A stretch of 19,448 nt of DNA from Acanthamoeba sp. SK_2022b (GCA_027943245.1 JANDJZ010000794.1:1-19448); one strand, 5' to 3'. Positions 1-10,131 are shown, counted from the first letter of the stretch. Numbers and translations: made by a program. Notes: generated by a model not told the origin, from the sequence alone.

Positions 1-42
<42 letters not shown>

Positions 43-54
43 GCGTGCGTGTGT
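1..54. repeat. (GT)n microsatellite, slightly interrupted by GC
   Basis: The window opens in a GT dinucleotide tract with a few GTGC interruptions. It lies just downstream (in gene orientation) of the CLU-gene stop codon at 94-96. On the CLU-gene strand it reads (CA)n. Nothing else is seen in bases 1-93. Confidence 0.97.
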
Positions 55-93
55 GGGGATATCGCGTATACAGTGATTGGGAGGAGGGAGAGG

Positions 94-749
94 TCACACC
101 TTGCGTTCGTTGGGCGGGGGCGTGGTGGTGAGGTCGGCGTGGAGGGCGATGGACCACTCGCAGTGCGCGTTGGACAGCTCGCACATGACCTTGAAGAGCA
201 TGCTGCGGACCTGCTCCTGCTGCTTGAACCGCAGCTGCTTGAAGTTCATGGTCTGCTGCTTCTTCTGGAGGATGTTGAGCGACTGTTCGTAGTGCCGTAT
301 GGACAGCTCGAACCACGAACGACGCATCTGCCCCGGGGCGACGCTCATGTTGACGTTTATGTCGGAGAACTGCTGGCTGTGGTTGAGGTTCTTCCAGTAC
401 ACCGCGAGGAAATTCTCCACCTTGGCCAAGTGGGCCAGCGTTTGGACAGAGTCTGTGTGTAGTGCAGGAAGTGGGTGAGGCACCACACAAGAGGGGGGGG
501 GGCAGACAAAAGTGAGGAGAGAGAGAGAGAGAGAGTTGGTTGCGGACCAGTGATGCTGCGGAGAGCAAACTCGAACTTCTCGCGCGCGAATATGAGGAGC
601 AGCTCGCACTTCTTGACCTCTTCGTCCGTGAGGAAGATCTTCTCCTCGATGTGCTGGACAGCTTTCAACCAGAGGGTCATCCCTTCGCACGAGGCCACCA
701 GGTGCATGTGCTTAACGTGCACTGCCAAATCCAGCAGATGCGGATCTGT

Positions 750-816
<67 letters not shown>

Positions 817-1088
817 CCGGTGCACGGGTGCAGCTTGCGGAGAGCCGCTAGGGTATGGCAGGAGCTGCGCACCCAGGAACTCGAACTTGTTGGGCTGACC
901 GGCGCGACTGTGAGCATTCAATTCTTCAAAGATGGCCGGTTGGTTGGCCATCACGATGCCCATCATGTCGCATACGCGCTTGAAGAACAGTCCTGGCGGG
1001 TCGTATGGTTGTGGTTGTGTTGGATTGTGTGGAATGGTGTAGAAACTAGGTCAGCGGATTGGGGCTTGATTGCTTTGTGTGTGTGTGC

Positions 1089-1139
<51 letters not shown>

Positions 1140-1891
1140 GTGTGGCCGTGAGCACAACCTTGGTAGAGCATGGGCTTGTTGCGGTTGGTGGATTCCCACT
1201 CATCTGTGGAGAGCGCCTTCAACCCGAACTTGGCTCGTATGGCGCACTTCATGGGCAGGAGGCCATCCAGTAAGCCACTGAGCTCCCTCCGCGGGGACGA
1301 CTCGCCATCCACGGCAACTAGCAATGCACACCACGCGCCTTCTTAAGAAGGAGAACGAAAAGAAAGAAATAAAGAAAGAGAAAGAAAGAGAAACGCATGA
1401 AGACGGACCCAATGCCTCGGAGCTCAGCCATTGGCCAGAGACGAGCCCTTTGGGGTCGAGCGTGGAGGACGAATTGCCTGCTACAGGTTCGGGGAAGCTC
1501 TTCAGGCCCTGGCGGCACTGGTGATAGATGTAATACTCCACGTTGCGGCCCTCGGCCGAGCTCGATGGTGGTGGCGTGGAAGCATCGGCGGGCGGGCCGG
1601 TTTGGTCTCCTTCTACACCGCACACGATAATAACAGAAGAGAATGGGAGAGAGGGGGAGAGAGAATGGTCAGGAGATATAAGAGCGTGGAGGAGAAGGGT
1701 GTGCGAGAGCAGTACTCTTGCCATCGGCTCGCGACTGTGCTCTCGGGCTGTTGCTCTCGGCGAGGGAGGGAGGGGTAACGGATGTCCAGAACCGCGTGGA
1801 AGCGGCTGCCTGGCCGCTGAACAGGTTGAACAGGTTCAGCACCAGCTGCCTGAAACGCGTGTGCAAGTCAGGTTGTGGGCGATGCAATCCA

Positions 1892-1969
<78 letters not shown>

Positions 1970-4427
1970 GGAGGGAGAGAGAGGAGGCCCACGCACCGAT
2001 AGGGTTCGCTGGAGGGCACCTTGAGCTGCTTCATCTTTTCGCGGAGGAGAGCGCGGATCATGTTTTTGGCCACACGCGCCGCCATCTGTTTGGAGATCAT
2101 CATCATCACCATCACCGTCATCATCTGTCAGCGAGAGAGACACCCGCGCAGAGAAGCACTCGCCGTCGTGTGCGCGCACCTCGGTGAACATGAGACTCGC
2201 GTAGACCGTGTCGATGTGGCCTGTCATGTGGAGGTCGTACTGCTTGCCCGTGGCGAGGAACTTGCTGCGCAACTGACCCAGGAAGCGCATATTTACACCG
2301 CACGTGTGCATCCTGTGGAGGACATGCTGGAGGTGCGTGTGCAGTGTCTGCACGGTCTCGCCCTTGTCGTTGAGGGGGTCGTCCTTCAGCTTGAGGCACC
2401 GGAACACGATCTCCAGGGCCAGGTCGGGGATGATTCCCTCGATCAGTCTCGTGGTCGCAGCCCTCACTTCGTCGTTGTGCTCCTTGGCCTGTCGTGTGTG
2501 TGTGTGTGTGTGTGCGTGTGCGTGTAACGATTCGCCACCCGCCGAGGTGTCAGAGGAGTCGAGCCCGTCTTTGCTGCGCAGCCGCGGGGACAGGGCTGGT
2601 GTTATACCAAGGGATCGCCCTTCAACCAGAGCGAGAATGCGTCGCTGCATAGCGGCTTCTGGTAGGACGACACCAACTCTGATAGGAGCATACGATAGAG
2701 AAAGAGCACAACAAGGATCAGTGGAATGCTCACACCGAATCATAGGGAGAAGAGAGAGAGAGAAGAGAGAGAGAAGTGGTCGGCACCCGGGCGCAGCATC
2801 TTGTAGAACAACGCCCGGTTGGCCATGGGATTGGCGGGAAAGAGGGCCTGGGTCTGCTGTATGGCCTCGGGCGGGTAGAGCCGCGAGAAGTCCAACAGGT
2901 AGAGCTTGCCATCAGCTCCCCAGTGGCCCTCGATGTCTGTTGTTGGGGCGGTGGATCAGGGGGGGAGGGGGGGCAGCCGTTGAGTCTTGTGGACACAGTG
3001 CCGCGCGGCGAGAGGGCGGCCAAGAAAAAGCCAACGAACCTCCGGGCCCGTAGAGGGTCTTTTTCTTGACGCGGTGTCCCTTGAGGTTGAGGCGGGTGAA
3101 GATGGCTGGCATTATGTGGCGATGGACCGGAGAGGGCGGGGGTAGTAGTGTAATGCTGAGCCACCACACGAACGGTCCGCAGCGCGAGGAGCAGAGCAGA
3201 GGAGAGCAGAGGAGGTACCCTTGAGCTTCCGGTTAAAGGCGGGGTAGTCCGAGTGCACGGTGAGACCGGCATCGTGAGACCCGTAGCAGATCGTCTTGCG
3301 CGACACCGGCAGCACGGACACCGCGAGCAAACGGAACCCTCGGTAGTCCACCAATGTCTCTGATGGTGCCCCCCCCCCATTGGCTGTAAGTCATTGCGCG
3401 CCGCGTTGTTGCTCGACACAAGTCGTGGTGGGGTGGCGTGAGGTTACCGAGAGGCAAGAAAATGCCCTCCTCGATCGCTCCTGAATCCTCCAGCCTCGCG
3501 AGCGAGCGCAGCTCGTGCCCTGGAAAAGGCGCGGAGTCGGTCAGCAAAGCAAAGCCCTGCGCACGCGGCGAGCCTCGATCACGCGATCGCAACTGCGTTG
3601 CCCAGGCGAACCTGCTGCCTTCATGGCCGATGCGTCGTCGGGGAAGTCGCCGCCGTACATCCACAGGCCCGGCATCACGTCGGTGTCGAGGGCATACTTG
3701 AAGAGGATGCTCTGCACGATGAACTTCTCTCCTCCCGCAATGCCGCCTGGAGAGAGGTGATCAGACAGCAACAAACCACACGCAGGAGAGGAAAGTGACA
3801 GCCGAGCAGGCACCAATGTCCAGAGGCTTGATGGTCTTGAACTCGATCGGCACGAACCGCTCGCTGATGATAATGCGGCCATAGACCTCGGCGGCGTGCT
3901 GGAAGTCGTGGGCCAGGTAGGCCAGCTGCTGGTACTTGCTCTCCGTGTCGGGCAGCCGCACCAGCTGCTGGAATCTGATATCCGCGCGAAAGAGAGAGAG
4001 GGCACATTGGGGGGGGGGGTGAACAACGAAGGAGGAGGATTTGTGGTTGTAAGCAATCGTCGATGGGGAGGAGAAAAAAAGAGAAAATAAAAGAGGGGGG
4101 GAGGGGCGAGGTCAAGGGGAGGCACCGCGCGTTCCAGATGCTGTCCTGTACGGGCCCGATACCCTCGGCGGGGCGCTGCGGCTGCTGGGCTTCGTCGTCC
4201 GAGTCGGACCAGTCGGTGTCGTCTTCCGAGTCGCTGGAGACGAGGCTGTCTTCTTCGTCGCTACCCGTGTCCGGCCTGGGGCGCACCTCGCCTATGCGGC
4301 TGTTGGAGATGTAGGCCCCCGAGACGGGGGGTGGCTCCTGCGGGGGCTGTACGGGAGGGTCGAAGGAGAGATAGCCCACGCACTCCACCTCGGATTGGAA
4401 CGCATCCTCCTCGTAGCGAGCTGCCAT
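94..4427 (-). CDS. CLU-domain (eIF3-p135-related) protein, multi-exon
   Basis: This is a spliced gene on the minus strand, starting at the ATG at 4427 and ending at TGA 94-96. Exons with matching phases are 4427-4126, 3974-3814, 3746-3612, 3519-3448, 3359-3219, 3105-3040, 2936-2787, 2678-2608, 2488-2180 and 2085-1997, followed by one starting at 1849. Further exons run to 94, but their borders between about 1790 and 500 are less certain. Residues 1-100 are rich in Pro, Glu and Asp, with an acidic Ser/Asp cluster (SDSEDDTDWSDSDDE) that resembles casein-kinase-2 targets. A CLU domain follows (WNARFQQL, VDYRGFR, CYGS, GHWGADGKLYLLDFSRLYPP), then LRPELV..CSDAF and VNMRFLGQLR. CLU proteins bind mRNAs of mitochondrial proteins and affect mitochondrial distribution. 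This one lacks a recognisable CLU_N region and I see no clear TPR array, so it is a divergent short member. The C-terminus (exon ending at 94) is helical and Gln/Lys-rich. An alternative upstream first exon with ATG at 4728 is possible. The family call is firm; the cellular role is inferred. Confidence 0.85.
751..813. repeat. (GT)n microsatellite in a CLU-gene intron
   Basis: A perfect GT tract of about 63 bp on the plus strand, (CA)n in the CLU transcript. It separates the exon encoding QPAIFEELNAHSR (upstream in the gene) from that encoding DLAVHVKHMHLVASCEG. Confidence 0.97.
1075..1138. repeat. (GT)n microsatellite in a CLU-gene intron
   Basis: A GT tract of about 64 bp with two GC interruptions, (CA)n in the transcript. 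It lies just after the exon ending STNRNKPMLYQ, close to that intron's 5' splice site. Confidence 0.97.
1893..1982. repeat. Compound (CA)n-(GA)n microsatellite in a CLU-gene intron
   Basis: About 60 bp of CA followed by about 30 bp of GA on the plus strand. In the transcript this reads (CU)n then (GU)n, so it is of opposite repeat orientation to the tracts at 751 and 1075. The intron runs from 1996 to 1850. Confidence 0.97.
2493..2525. repeat. (GT)n microsatellite in a CLU-gene intron
   Basis: A 33-bp GT tract with GC interruptions, directly before the 3' splice site of the CLU exon starting at 2488. It is (CA)n in the transcript. Confidence 0.93.
2608..3974 (-). other. CLU central domain region of the 94-4427 gene
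   Basis: Seven short exons (3974 down to 2608) join in frame to give an uninterrupted CLU domain. In order it shows WNARFQQL (split across the first junction), the helical stretch ending PIEFKTIKPLDIG, GGEKFIVQSILFKY, GHELRSLARLEDS, the signature VDYRGFRLLAVSVLP, CYGSHDAG, and GHWGADGKLYLLDFSRLYPP. Most junctions are phase 1, which fixes the splice choices well. The order and spacing match the CLU core known from CluA and CLUH. Confidence 0.85.
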
Positions 4428-4921
4428 CAAAAACCACCACGCAGGACAGCGCCTGCTGCAGGTAACGAATGTGGTGGCCGCCTCTCCTCTGCGCAGGCCC
4501 GCTTGAGGAATGATAGCGGGGGCGGCTTGGGGGGGAGGGGGGACAGGGCTGAGCTTTCTTCTCTTTCACGTCCACAGCACACGGTCAGATGGGGGTGCTT
4601 ACCAAAATAGGTGCGACACCTTTTGCTTTGGGATACGATCGACGACCCGGCGAGCGGCGGTGGTTCAGAAAGTCGCGACACACCTACCGCATCTCCTTCA
4701 CGCGCAACCGTCCAACGACGCACGCCATGTCTCCCTCGTTCTGCCGGCCATACCGGCCAGGCACGAAGGATTTGGCGACCAAAAAAAAACAAAAAAACAA
4801 AAAAAATCAAATCAAAAAAACCAAAAATCCCACCAAATCAAAATCATACGTGGGTGCATTTTTTCTTTGGGGGGTAGCCAAAAGAAAGACACAGGGGGAC
4901 AGACAGCGGGTGGGGTACGCC
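4428..4921. other. Intergenic region between peptidase stop and CLU start
   Basis: This 494-bp gap separates two head-to-tail minus-strand genes. It must hold the 3' end of the peptidase transcript and the promoter of the CLU gene. An A-rich tract on the plus strand at about 4781-4850 (T-rich on the gene strand) is the main landmark. An ATG at 4728 followed by a short open stretch and a GTAGGT donor could be an extra 5' coding exon of the CLU gene that joins in frame ahead of the 4427 ATG. I could not decide this from sequence. No other gene is seen. Confidence 0.6.
4781..4850. repeat. A-rich low-complexity tract
   Basis: Runs of A broken by single C, T or G residues on the plus strand, which is T-rich in the direction of transcription. 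It lies about 70-140 bp past the peptidase stop codon and could belong to its 3' untranslated region or terminator, or to the CLU promoter. Confidence 0.85.
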
Positions 4922-7900
4922 TTAGAGGTGGTTCAGCACGAAGGAGACGATGGCCATTTCCAGATGCTTGCTCGCATGCGGTGTGCGCACGCCGTGTCTT
5001 TCGCTGGGGAACACTTGCAGCTGGTAGGGCTTGCCCACGCGCAGGAACTCGTCGATCAGCTTGGCTGTGTGGCTGCACGTGGCCATTGCGCAAACGAATC
5101 CGAGGCGAGGTGAGCCCACGGGCAAGGCCAATCGTCGCCCGACGCTTACAAAATACTCCTTTCTATTGACTCGTGTGTTCCCCATACGTACCAGAAGTGA
5201 ACGTTTTCGTCGATGAGGCCATGGATGATGAGCAGCCGGTTCTCCCTGCGCCGAATGCGTGTCAGCACGGCCATGGTCCGATGGGTGGATGGGGGGGGGG
5301 AAGCGCTGGCGGTACTCGTCAGGAAAGCCAGAAATCATGTTGAGCACAGAGCCCTTGGCGTAGCCCTCCGGGTTGTTCTGTGGCGTATCCATGTAGCGCT
5401 CGGTGTAACCTGTACGAAGGGGAAGGGGGATGGACGCCAAGTCACATGAGGGAAGATTATAAGCAGGGAGAACGGTCATTTGGAAGGATTGGGGGGGAGG
5501 CAATGGCTACCCGTATCGTAGGCCTCCCATAGAGTAACGGGTCCACCAGCCACAGCGACCTATGTAGATGGTTGTTTGCGGGTGGTGGGTGGGTGGGTGG
5601 GTGGGTGGTGCGGAACGGGATTCGAGACAAGTTGGCAAGTCAGGGCGTCCTACCTTGAAGAAGTCGGGGCGCTGAGCTAGGAAGGCGAGTGAAAGGTAGC
5701 CGCCATAGGACCACCCTGTGACTCCGATCCGGGCAGGGTCAATGAACTTCTCCGTCTTCATGAGGTGCTGCAGACCCAACACCTGTGCCGACACATGGAT
5801 GACGGGGGGGGGAGAGCAAGTCAGCACAGGAGGAGACCAGCGCAGACAACAGAGGAGCGTGCGGTGCACATGCCTGGTCGTGAATCTCGACCGTGCCCAT
5901 GCGGTTCCGCAGACGGCCTTCCCAGGCTAGCCCTCGCTTCCACGAACCAGCACCGTCGATGATCACGCACGCCACCCCTTCCGATGCCAACAGCTGGTCC
6001 ATCGTACAGCGTTTCGAGCGTAGCCATGAGGCGTGCAGTAAGGTTAATGGCGCGGTCCTGGAGCAACGGTGCGGGCAAAGCTCGAACCAACCAAGTACCT
6101 GGTAGCGCTTGAATTGCACGGTGAGCGTGTAGCTGTTCACCACCAGTTGAACGTGGGGTCCTCCGTAGACGTAGAGCAGCGTGGGGCATTGCTTGCCCTC
6201 GTGTTGGCCGCGTGGACGCCAGTACACCCCGTACGCTTGCTCGCCTGGCCGGTGGGTTAGTGCTCGTGGCCGGTGCACAACTGCCCAGCGGCGGTGTGTG
6301 TGCAAGCACGGTACCAAAGTGGTTGGTGAAGGAAAACAGCTCAGGAGGCGGCGCGGGAAAGACCGGAGTCTTGGATGGCTTCGGAACAAAGAGGCCCAGC
6401 AGCGATTGCACAGCAGGCCCTCCCGAGAGTCCTTCCATGATGATCGTATGTACACGGTAAGTTGAGAATCGATTGGACGGTTTTGCAGGCGATCTACTGC
6501 TGGCAGTACCCTCAGCAACGTCGTCGTCCCCCCAGGCGATGCTCTGCACCGTGGATTCGTGCGGTGTCGCAAGGTTGGAGTAGGTGCTGACGAATCTGTC
6601 GAACGCCGGGCCAACTGCCACAGCGCCGTGGTGGAAGCCTTCAGCGGTGAGCCTATTGGGTGAAATGGTGGCGTGAGTAACACAAACGACCAGGTTTGGG
6701 GCTCGCCATAGAACACGGCCACCTGTAGATTTGCTCAGGCCTGGCATGCTCCGCGTAGGAGGCAACGTAGAGGTGGCTCTCCAAAGGACTGTCTTTGTTG
6801 GCCTAAGCGAACACTGTCGTGTGAGTGATATATTGATATAAAATAAAAGAAATGGACTACTATAGTACAACCAAAACGGATAGATGTTACAAAAAGTACG
6901 TACGGTAAAGTAAACCAGATTGCGCTTTTCATCAACCTGGGGGCAGTGACGGCAAGGGAAATAATGAGATACATCACAAATTGCACGCATGACCGTGGAG
7001 GACCAGTACCACCAGGTGCTGGTCCTCAACTTGGAATTGTCCTGCAGTTATCGCTCTCTTCTAGAAGAGAAAGAATGAGTGTCCCAAAGAAACCACAAGA
7101 CCTGACCATGCACATCATTTTAAGAGGATGATTCCACTGCGAAATTACCTGCGCGCCGCCTGGGTTGACCAGGTACAGCTGCCGATACCCTGTGGGTACT
7201 TCACTCGCCCAGATGAACCGTCCAGAGCCGTCTTCCAAGAAGTGAAGCACGTTCGTCACGTTGATCCACGTGTCGGTGACGTCTTCCAGAAGCACGGAGA
7301 CTTCGCCCGCCGCGCTGGCTGAAATCAGAGACACGCGACGACGACGATGGCGCACGTTAGCGTAGTTCTTGAAGCGCGGGGGAGGCGACAAACCGTCAGA
7401 GCCGGCCGCAAATAGGGAGAGATCGAGCGAGACGAGTTGCAGCTTCTGTTGTTTGCGGTCCAGCAGCTGCAACCAAGGCCTGCATGCAATCCACCATTAA
7501 GCACCCGCGCGGAAAATTGTTGCGACGGCATGCCGCACCTTGAAGATGGCACGGGAGCCGTCCAGCCACATCGGGCAATGTACTCGACCCAGGGGAAACG
7601 TTCTTGTATGCCCGGCTGCAGATACTTGGTCACAGGAGAGTTGTCCCACTGCGTGGATACCACCGTGAGCTTGGGATTTACGGACAACCAAGAAAGCTGA
7701 CCCGACGTACGTTGGCCCCGTCGAATTCGACGAGACACACGCGAGAGACCGCATTCTTGGCACCTAAGCAGGAAGAACAAGAAGGATATCATCGTTTTTT
7801 GTTTTTGTTTTTTTGTTTTTGTTTTTGTTTTTGTTTTTGTTTTTTTGGCCTGCTAGTGCTGATTGTGTGGGCGGTCTCATACCTGCTAGGGGGTAGCGGA

Positions 7901-9305
7901 AGGAGTCGGTCTTGCCGTGAATATCGCTCGCGTCAGGAATATGGAATTCCTCCACGTCCGATTCATCGACCTGGAAGAGCAGGAGAACGTCGTGAATACA
8001 TTCCGTGATTGGGCGATATCGTCACGTCACTCGTTCCATTCCGCATTGGGCACCTGGAGATACAAAATGCGACACAGCGAGGGATTGCTGCTGTCCACGT
8101 TTGGCTGCCACCAGTAGCCAGTGTATCGATCGAACTCTTCCTGCATGACGAACTCGGCGACGCCCGAAGAAACGGTGTCGCCGTTCGTACCTGTCAAGTG
8201 TTGAGACAAAAGCGAGCGAAGAGCTCAGGTCAACCTGTCCCCTGCTTATCGTAATTGTCATCGCTAAGGAGGAGGCACAACGCACCCGTACGCGAATAGG
8301 TGAGGCGCTTCTCCTGGGAGGTGGTACGGTTGACAAGCCACAGGTCCCCTTCCCTGCAAGCGTACCACACGTTAAGCAAGCTTTGCTATGAGAGAGGGAG
8401 GGAGGGAGGGAAGGGGGGGAGGGGGAGAGGGGGAGAGAGAGGGAGAGAAGAAAGGGAAACACCTAACAAAGGACACGAGGTTGGGGTCGTGGGGGCAAAA
8501 CTTGGCGTCCATGCGGGCTCCACTTGCTTCGCTGCGGATCTCGGCGAGCACACTCTTATTTTGCTCCTGGCGAATCATGCATGCCCATGGTGTGTGGTGT
8601 GCTCGTTAAGGCCAGTTGTGCTGGAGGTCAATGCGTGGAGGAAGGGTCGTACGGGAGTGTGCTGAGAGACGTCGACCGTATACAACTTTCCCGCAGCAGG
8701 GATCAACAACTGGCAACTCCTGTGCAGGAGAGCGTGTTAGTTGGTATTGGAACGCGACCCAAGTGCTGGGTGACGGGGAGCAGCAGGAAGGTGCTTGGCG
8801 TACGCCTCGTGCAGGTCGAACGACGTAATGCCCGAGTCGAAGGAACGCATGCGCTCCCGCAACAGCTGCCGAACGAGTCCAGCACAAGGGAAAGAGTGCT
8901 CAGTGAGCACGTGCTGTGTGAGCGGCTAATTTGGGGTTGGGGGGGGGGAGCGACAGCTACCTCTTCTTCTTTGGACAGTTTCTCCTGCCCAGATGTGGTG
9001 GGGGCCTGCAGGAGAGGTTGCCACTGGGCATCTTCTCTCTGCTCCGATTGCGCCGTGGAGGGAGCAAGGGTAGTGAAGTAGAGCGACGAAGACTTGTCCC
9101 CCTCGCGACGACCGATGAAGTAGAGGAGGGGCTGGCGAGGGTGAAAGGCAAACGAGGAAGGCAGACCTGGCAGAGCGCGCGTGTCAATAGCGCTCTCCAC
9201 GAGTTCCCTTATCCTCTGCCTGCCGGTGCCTGTAGCTCGCTCCATGTACATGATAGATGGTTTTTGCTTGTCGGCTTGTTTGCCTGGTGGTTTTGTGGCG
9301 TCCAT
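4922..9305 (-). CDS. Dipeptidyl peptidase 8/9-like serine protease (prolyl oligopeptidase family S9B), multi-exon
   Basis: This is a cytosolic-type peptidase predicted to release N-terminal X-Pro or X-Ala dipeptides. It starts at ATG 9305 (a later in-frame ATG at 9251 is also possible) and ends at TAA 4922-4924. The N-terminus is hydrophilic with no signal peptide or membrane anchor, unlike DPP4. The propeller half carries LLRERMRSFDSGITSFD and QEEFDRYTGYWW, whose Glu-Glu pair (codons 8135-8140) binds the substrate amino terminus in this family. The hydrolase half has YVYGGPHVQLV, GWSYGGYLS (Ser codon 5708-5710), HGLIDENVHF (Asp 5209-5211) and FPSERHGVR (His 4994-4996), so the triad is intact. 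Downstream exons agree in phase: 7060-7010, 6936-6904, 6802-6723, 6652-6315, 6244-6099, 5993-5874, 5782-5654, 5559-5511, 5409-5316, 5245-5192 and 5072-4922. The first exon is 9305-8961 and the next begins at 8865. DENVHF and the QEEFDRYTGYWW motif favour DPP8/9 over DPP4. Unlike its neighbours, the gene contains no long GT/CA microsatellite. Confidence 0.92.
5577..5611. repeat. (GGTG)n / GGGTGGGT tract
   Basis: A short run of GGTG and GGGT units lies inside a peptidase-gene intron, between the exons at 5782-5654 and 5559-5511. On the gene strand it reads CACC/ACCC and forms a pyrimidine-rich stretch before the 3' splice site. Confidence 0.85.
5783..5873 (-). other. Probable GC-AG intron in the peptidase gene
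   Basis: The exon ending IHDQ at 5874 is followed by CAG|GCATGT, and the next exon (VLGLQHLMK) starts at 5782 after CACAG. Both borders are phase 0. The nearby GT (GCAT|GTGCAC) would leave phase 1 and break the frame. The joined protein matches the family pattern EIxDQxxGLQ, so a GC donor is the simplest reading. Confidence 0.7.
6998..7027. other. Inverted repeat enclosing a 5' splice site of the peptidase gene
   Basis: GAGGACCAG (6998-7006) is perfectly complementary to CTGGTCCTC (7019-7027). An inner 3-bp stem (7008-7010 with 7015-7017) closes a four-base loop. The predicted donor GT of the exon 7060-7010 (bases 7009-7008 on the minus strand) sits in the inner stem. Confidence 0.75.
7796..7847. 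repeat. (GTTTTT)n microsatellite in a peptidase-gene intron
   Basis: About seven hexamer-like GTTTTT units occur on the plus strand, which is CAAAAA in the direction of transcription. It lies in the intron between the exon encoding DSFRYPLAG and the one encoding AVSRVCLVEFDG. Confidence 0.92.
8388..8450. repeat. GA-rich purine tract (gene strand CT-rich)
   Basis: GAGG/GGGA repeats sit in a peptidase intron between the exon with MDAKFCPHDPN and the one with EGDLWLV. On the transcribed strand this is a long polypyrimidine stretch before a 3' splice site. Confidence 0.88.
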
Positions 9306-9410
9306 GCCCGGAAAAAACGGGGCGCCAGCAAATGCGACCTCTCCCTCTCGCTAGCTGGTGCGGCAAGCCATTTTTGTTGAGGCAACACGCACCGGAGGGA
9401 GAGGAGAGAA
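9306..9410. promoter_or_regulatory. 105-bp divergent intergenic region between peptidase and DOCK start codons
   Basis: Only 105 bp separate the two start codons, so both genes probably share a compact bidirectional promoter. The stretch has a short oligo-A run near the peptidase side and a purine-rich GGAGGGAGAGGAGAGAA leader directly before the DOCK ATG. I see no clear TATA box. If the peptidase starts at the second ATG (9251) the gap is 159 bp. Confidence 0.6.
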
Positions 9411-10065
9411 ATGGAGAATACGCGAAGCTCATCCGTGAGCGAGCCACCCGAGGGTTGGGGGATGAGCGACAGCGGTGACCAACAACACTACGATGTGGAC
9501 ATTCGCCTTGCGGGCGACGATGTGAAGGAAGACATCCGCCTCCACCCCTCTGCGGCTCTCCTCTACTCTTTTCCTGAGGGCGACGTGCGCGTGGCTTACA
9601 AGAAACGCAAGACGCACACCCTTGGCCCCTCCTTACCAGTACTCCCCCCAACCACCCAAACCAGGCCTACACTTTGTATTTTTTGACCGCTGTTTTTTCT
9701 CTCTCTTTTTTTATGCCATTTTGACGAAATTAAAAATCAATATGCGAATAATAATAACGTCGTTGGCTTGCGCGGTGTGTTTTGCTGACGTCTTGGGTGC
9801 AGGCGGAGGCGCTGGGTCTGTTGAAGGCAGACACCTACCTGCGAGACTGCATCGGGCTGTTCACCCAGGACTGGATGACGGTCAAGCGTCGGTGCCGGGA
9901 GCGCAATAGGCGCGACGAGCGGGTGCGGAGTCGCCGACTCCTTTCGTTGGAGGCCGAGGCCAGCCTTCCACCTCAGACGTTCGAGTCCTTCGACTCGCGA
10001 TCGTCCTCTCCCGCTCCTAGTACGCGCACTGCACACACACACACACACACGCACACACGCACACA

Positions 10066-10131
<66 letters not shown>

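Larger units (their letters stand above)
4922..6244 (-). other. Alpha/beta-hydrolase catalytic domain of the DPP8/9-like gene
   Basis: Eight exons (6244-6099, 5993-5874, 5782-5654, 5559-5511, 5409-5316, 5245-5192, 5072-4922, plus the tail of the preceding exon) encode the complete catalytic fold. YVYGGPHVQL forms the oxyanion-side strand. The nucleophile elbow is GWSYGG, with the general-base Asp in DEN and the His in ERHGV. DTGYTERYMDTP, conserved around the S1 pocket of DPP enzymes, spans the 5511/5409 junction. The protein ends in SFVLNHL, close to the usual family C-terminus. No active-site residue is missing. Confidence 0.92.

Noticed and set aside
2100..2130. His-codon run (CATCATCATCACCATCACC) resembling a poly-His segment
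   Set aside because: It is on the strand opposite the CLU gene and falls in the intron between exons 2488-2180 and 2085-1997.
4427..4728. Extra 5' coding exon of the CLU gene starting at ATG 4728
   Set aside because: A GTAGGT donor and an in-phase acceptor near 4450 exist, but there is no family homology to support it. Kept only as an alternative start.
94..9305. Many frame changes suggesting pseudogenes
   Set aside because: Every frame change I worked through is explained by a GT-AG or GC-AG intron with matching phases, and catalytic residues are intact.
10031..10129. Thr-His / Cys-Val repeat proteins at the dinucleotide tracts
   Set aside because: They are translations of CA or GT microsatellites lying between good splice sites. 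I treat them as intronic, with retention only a hypothesis.
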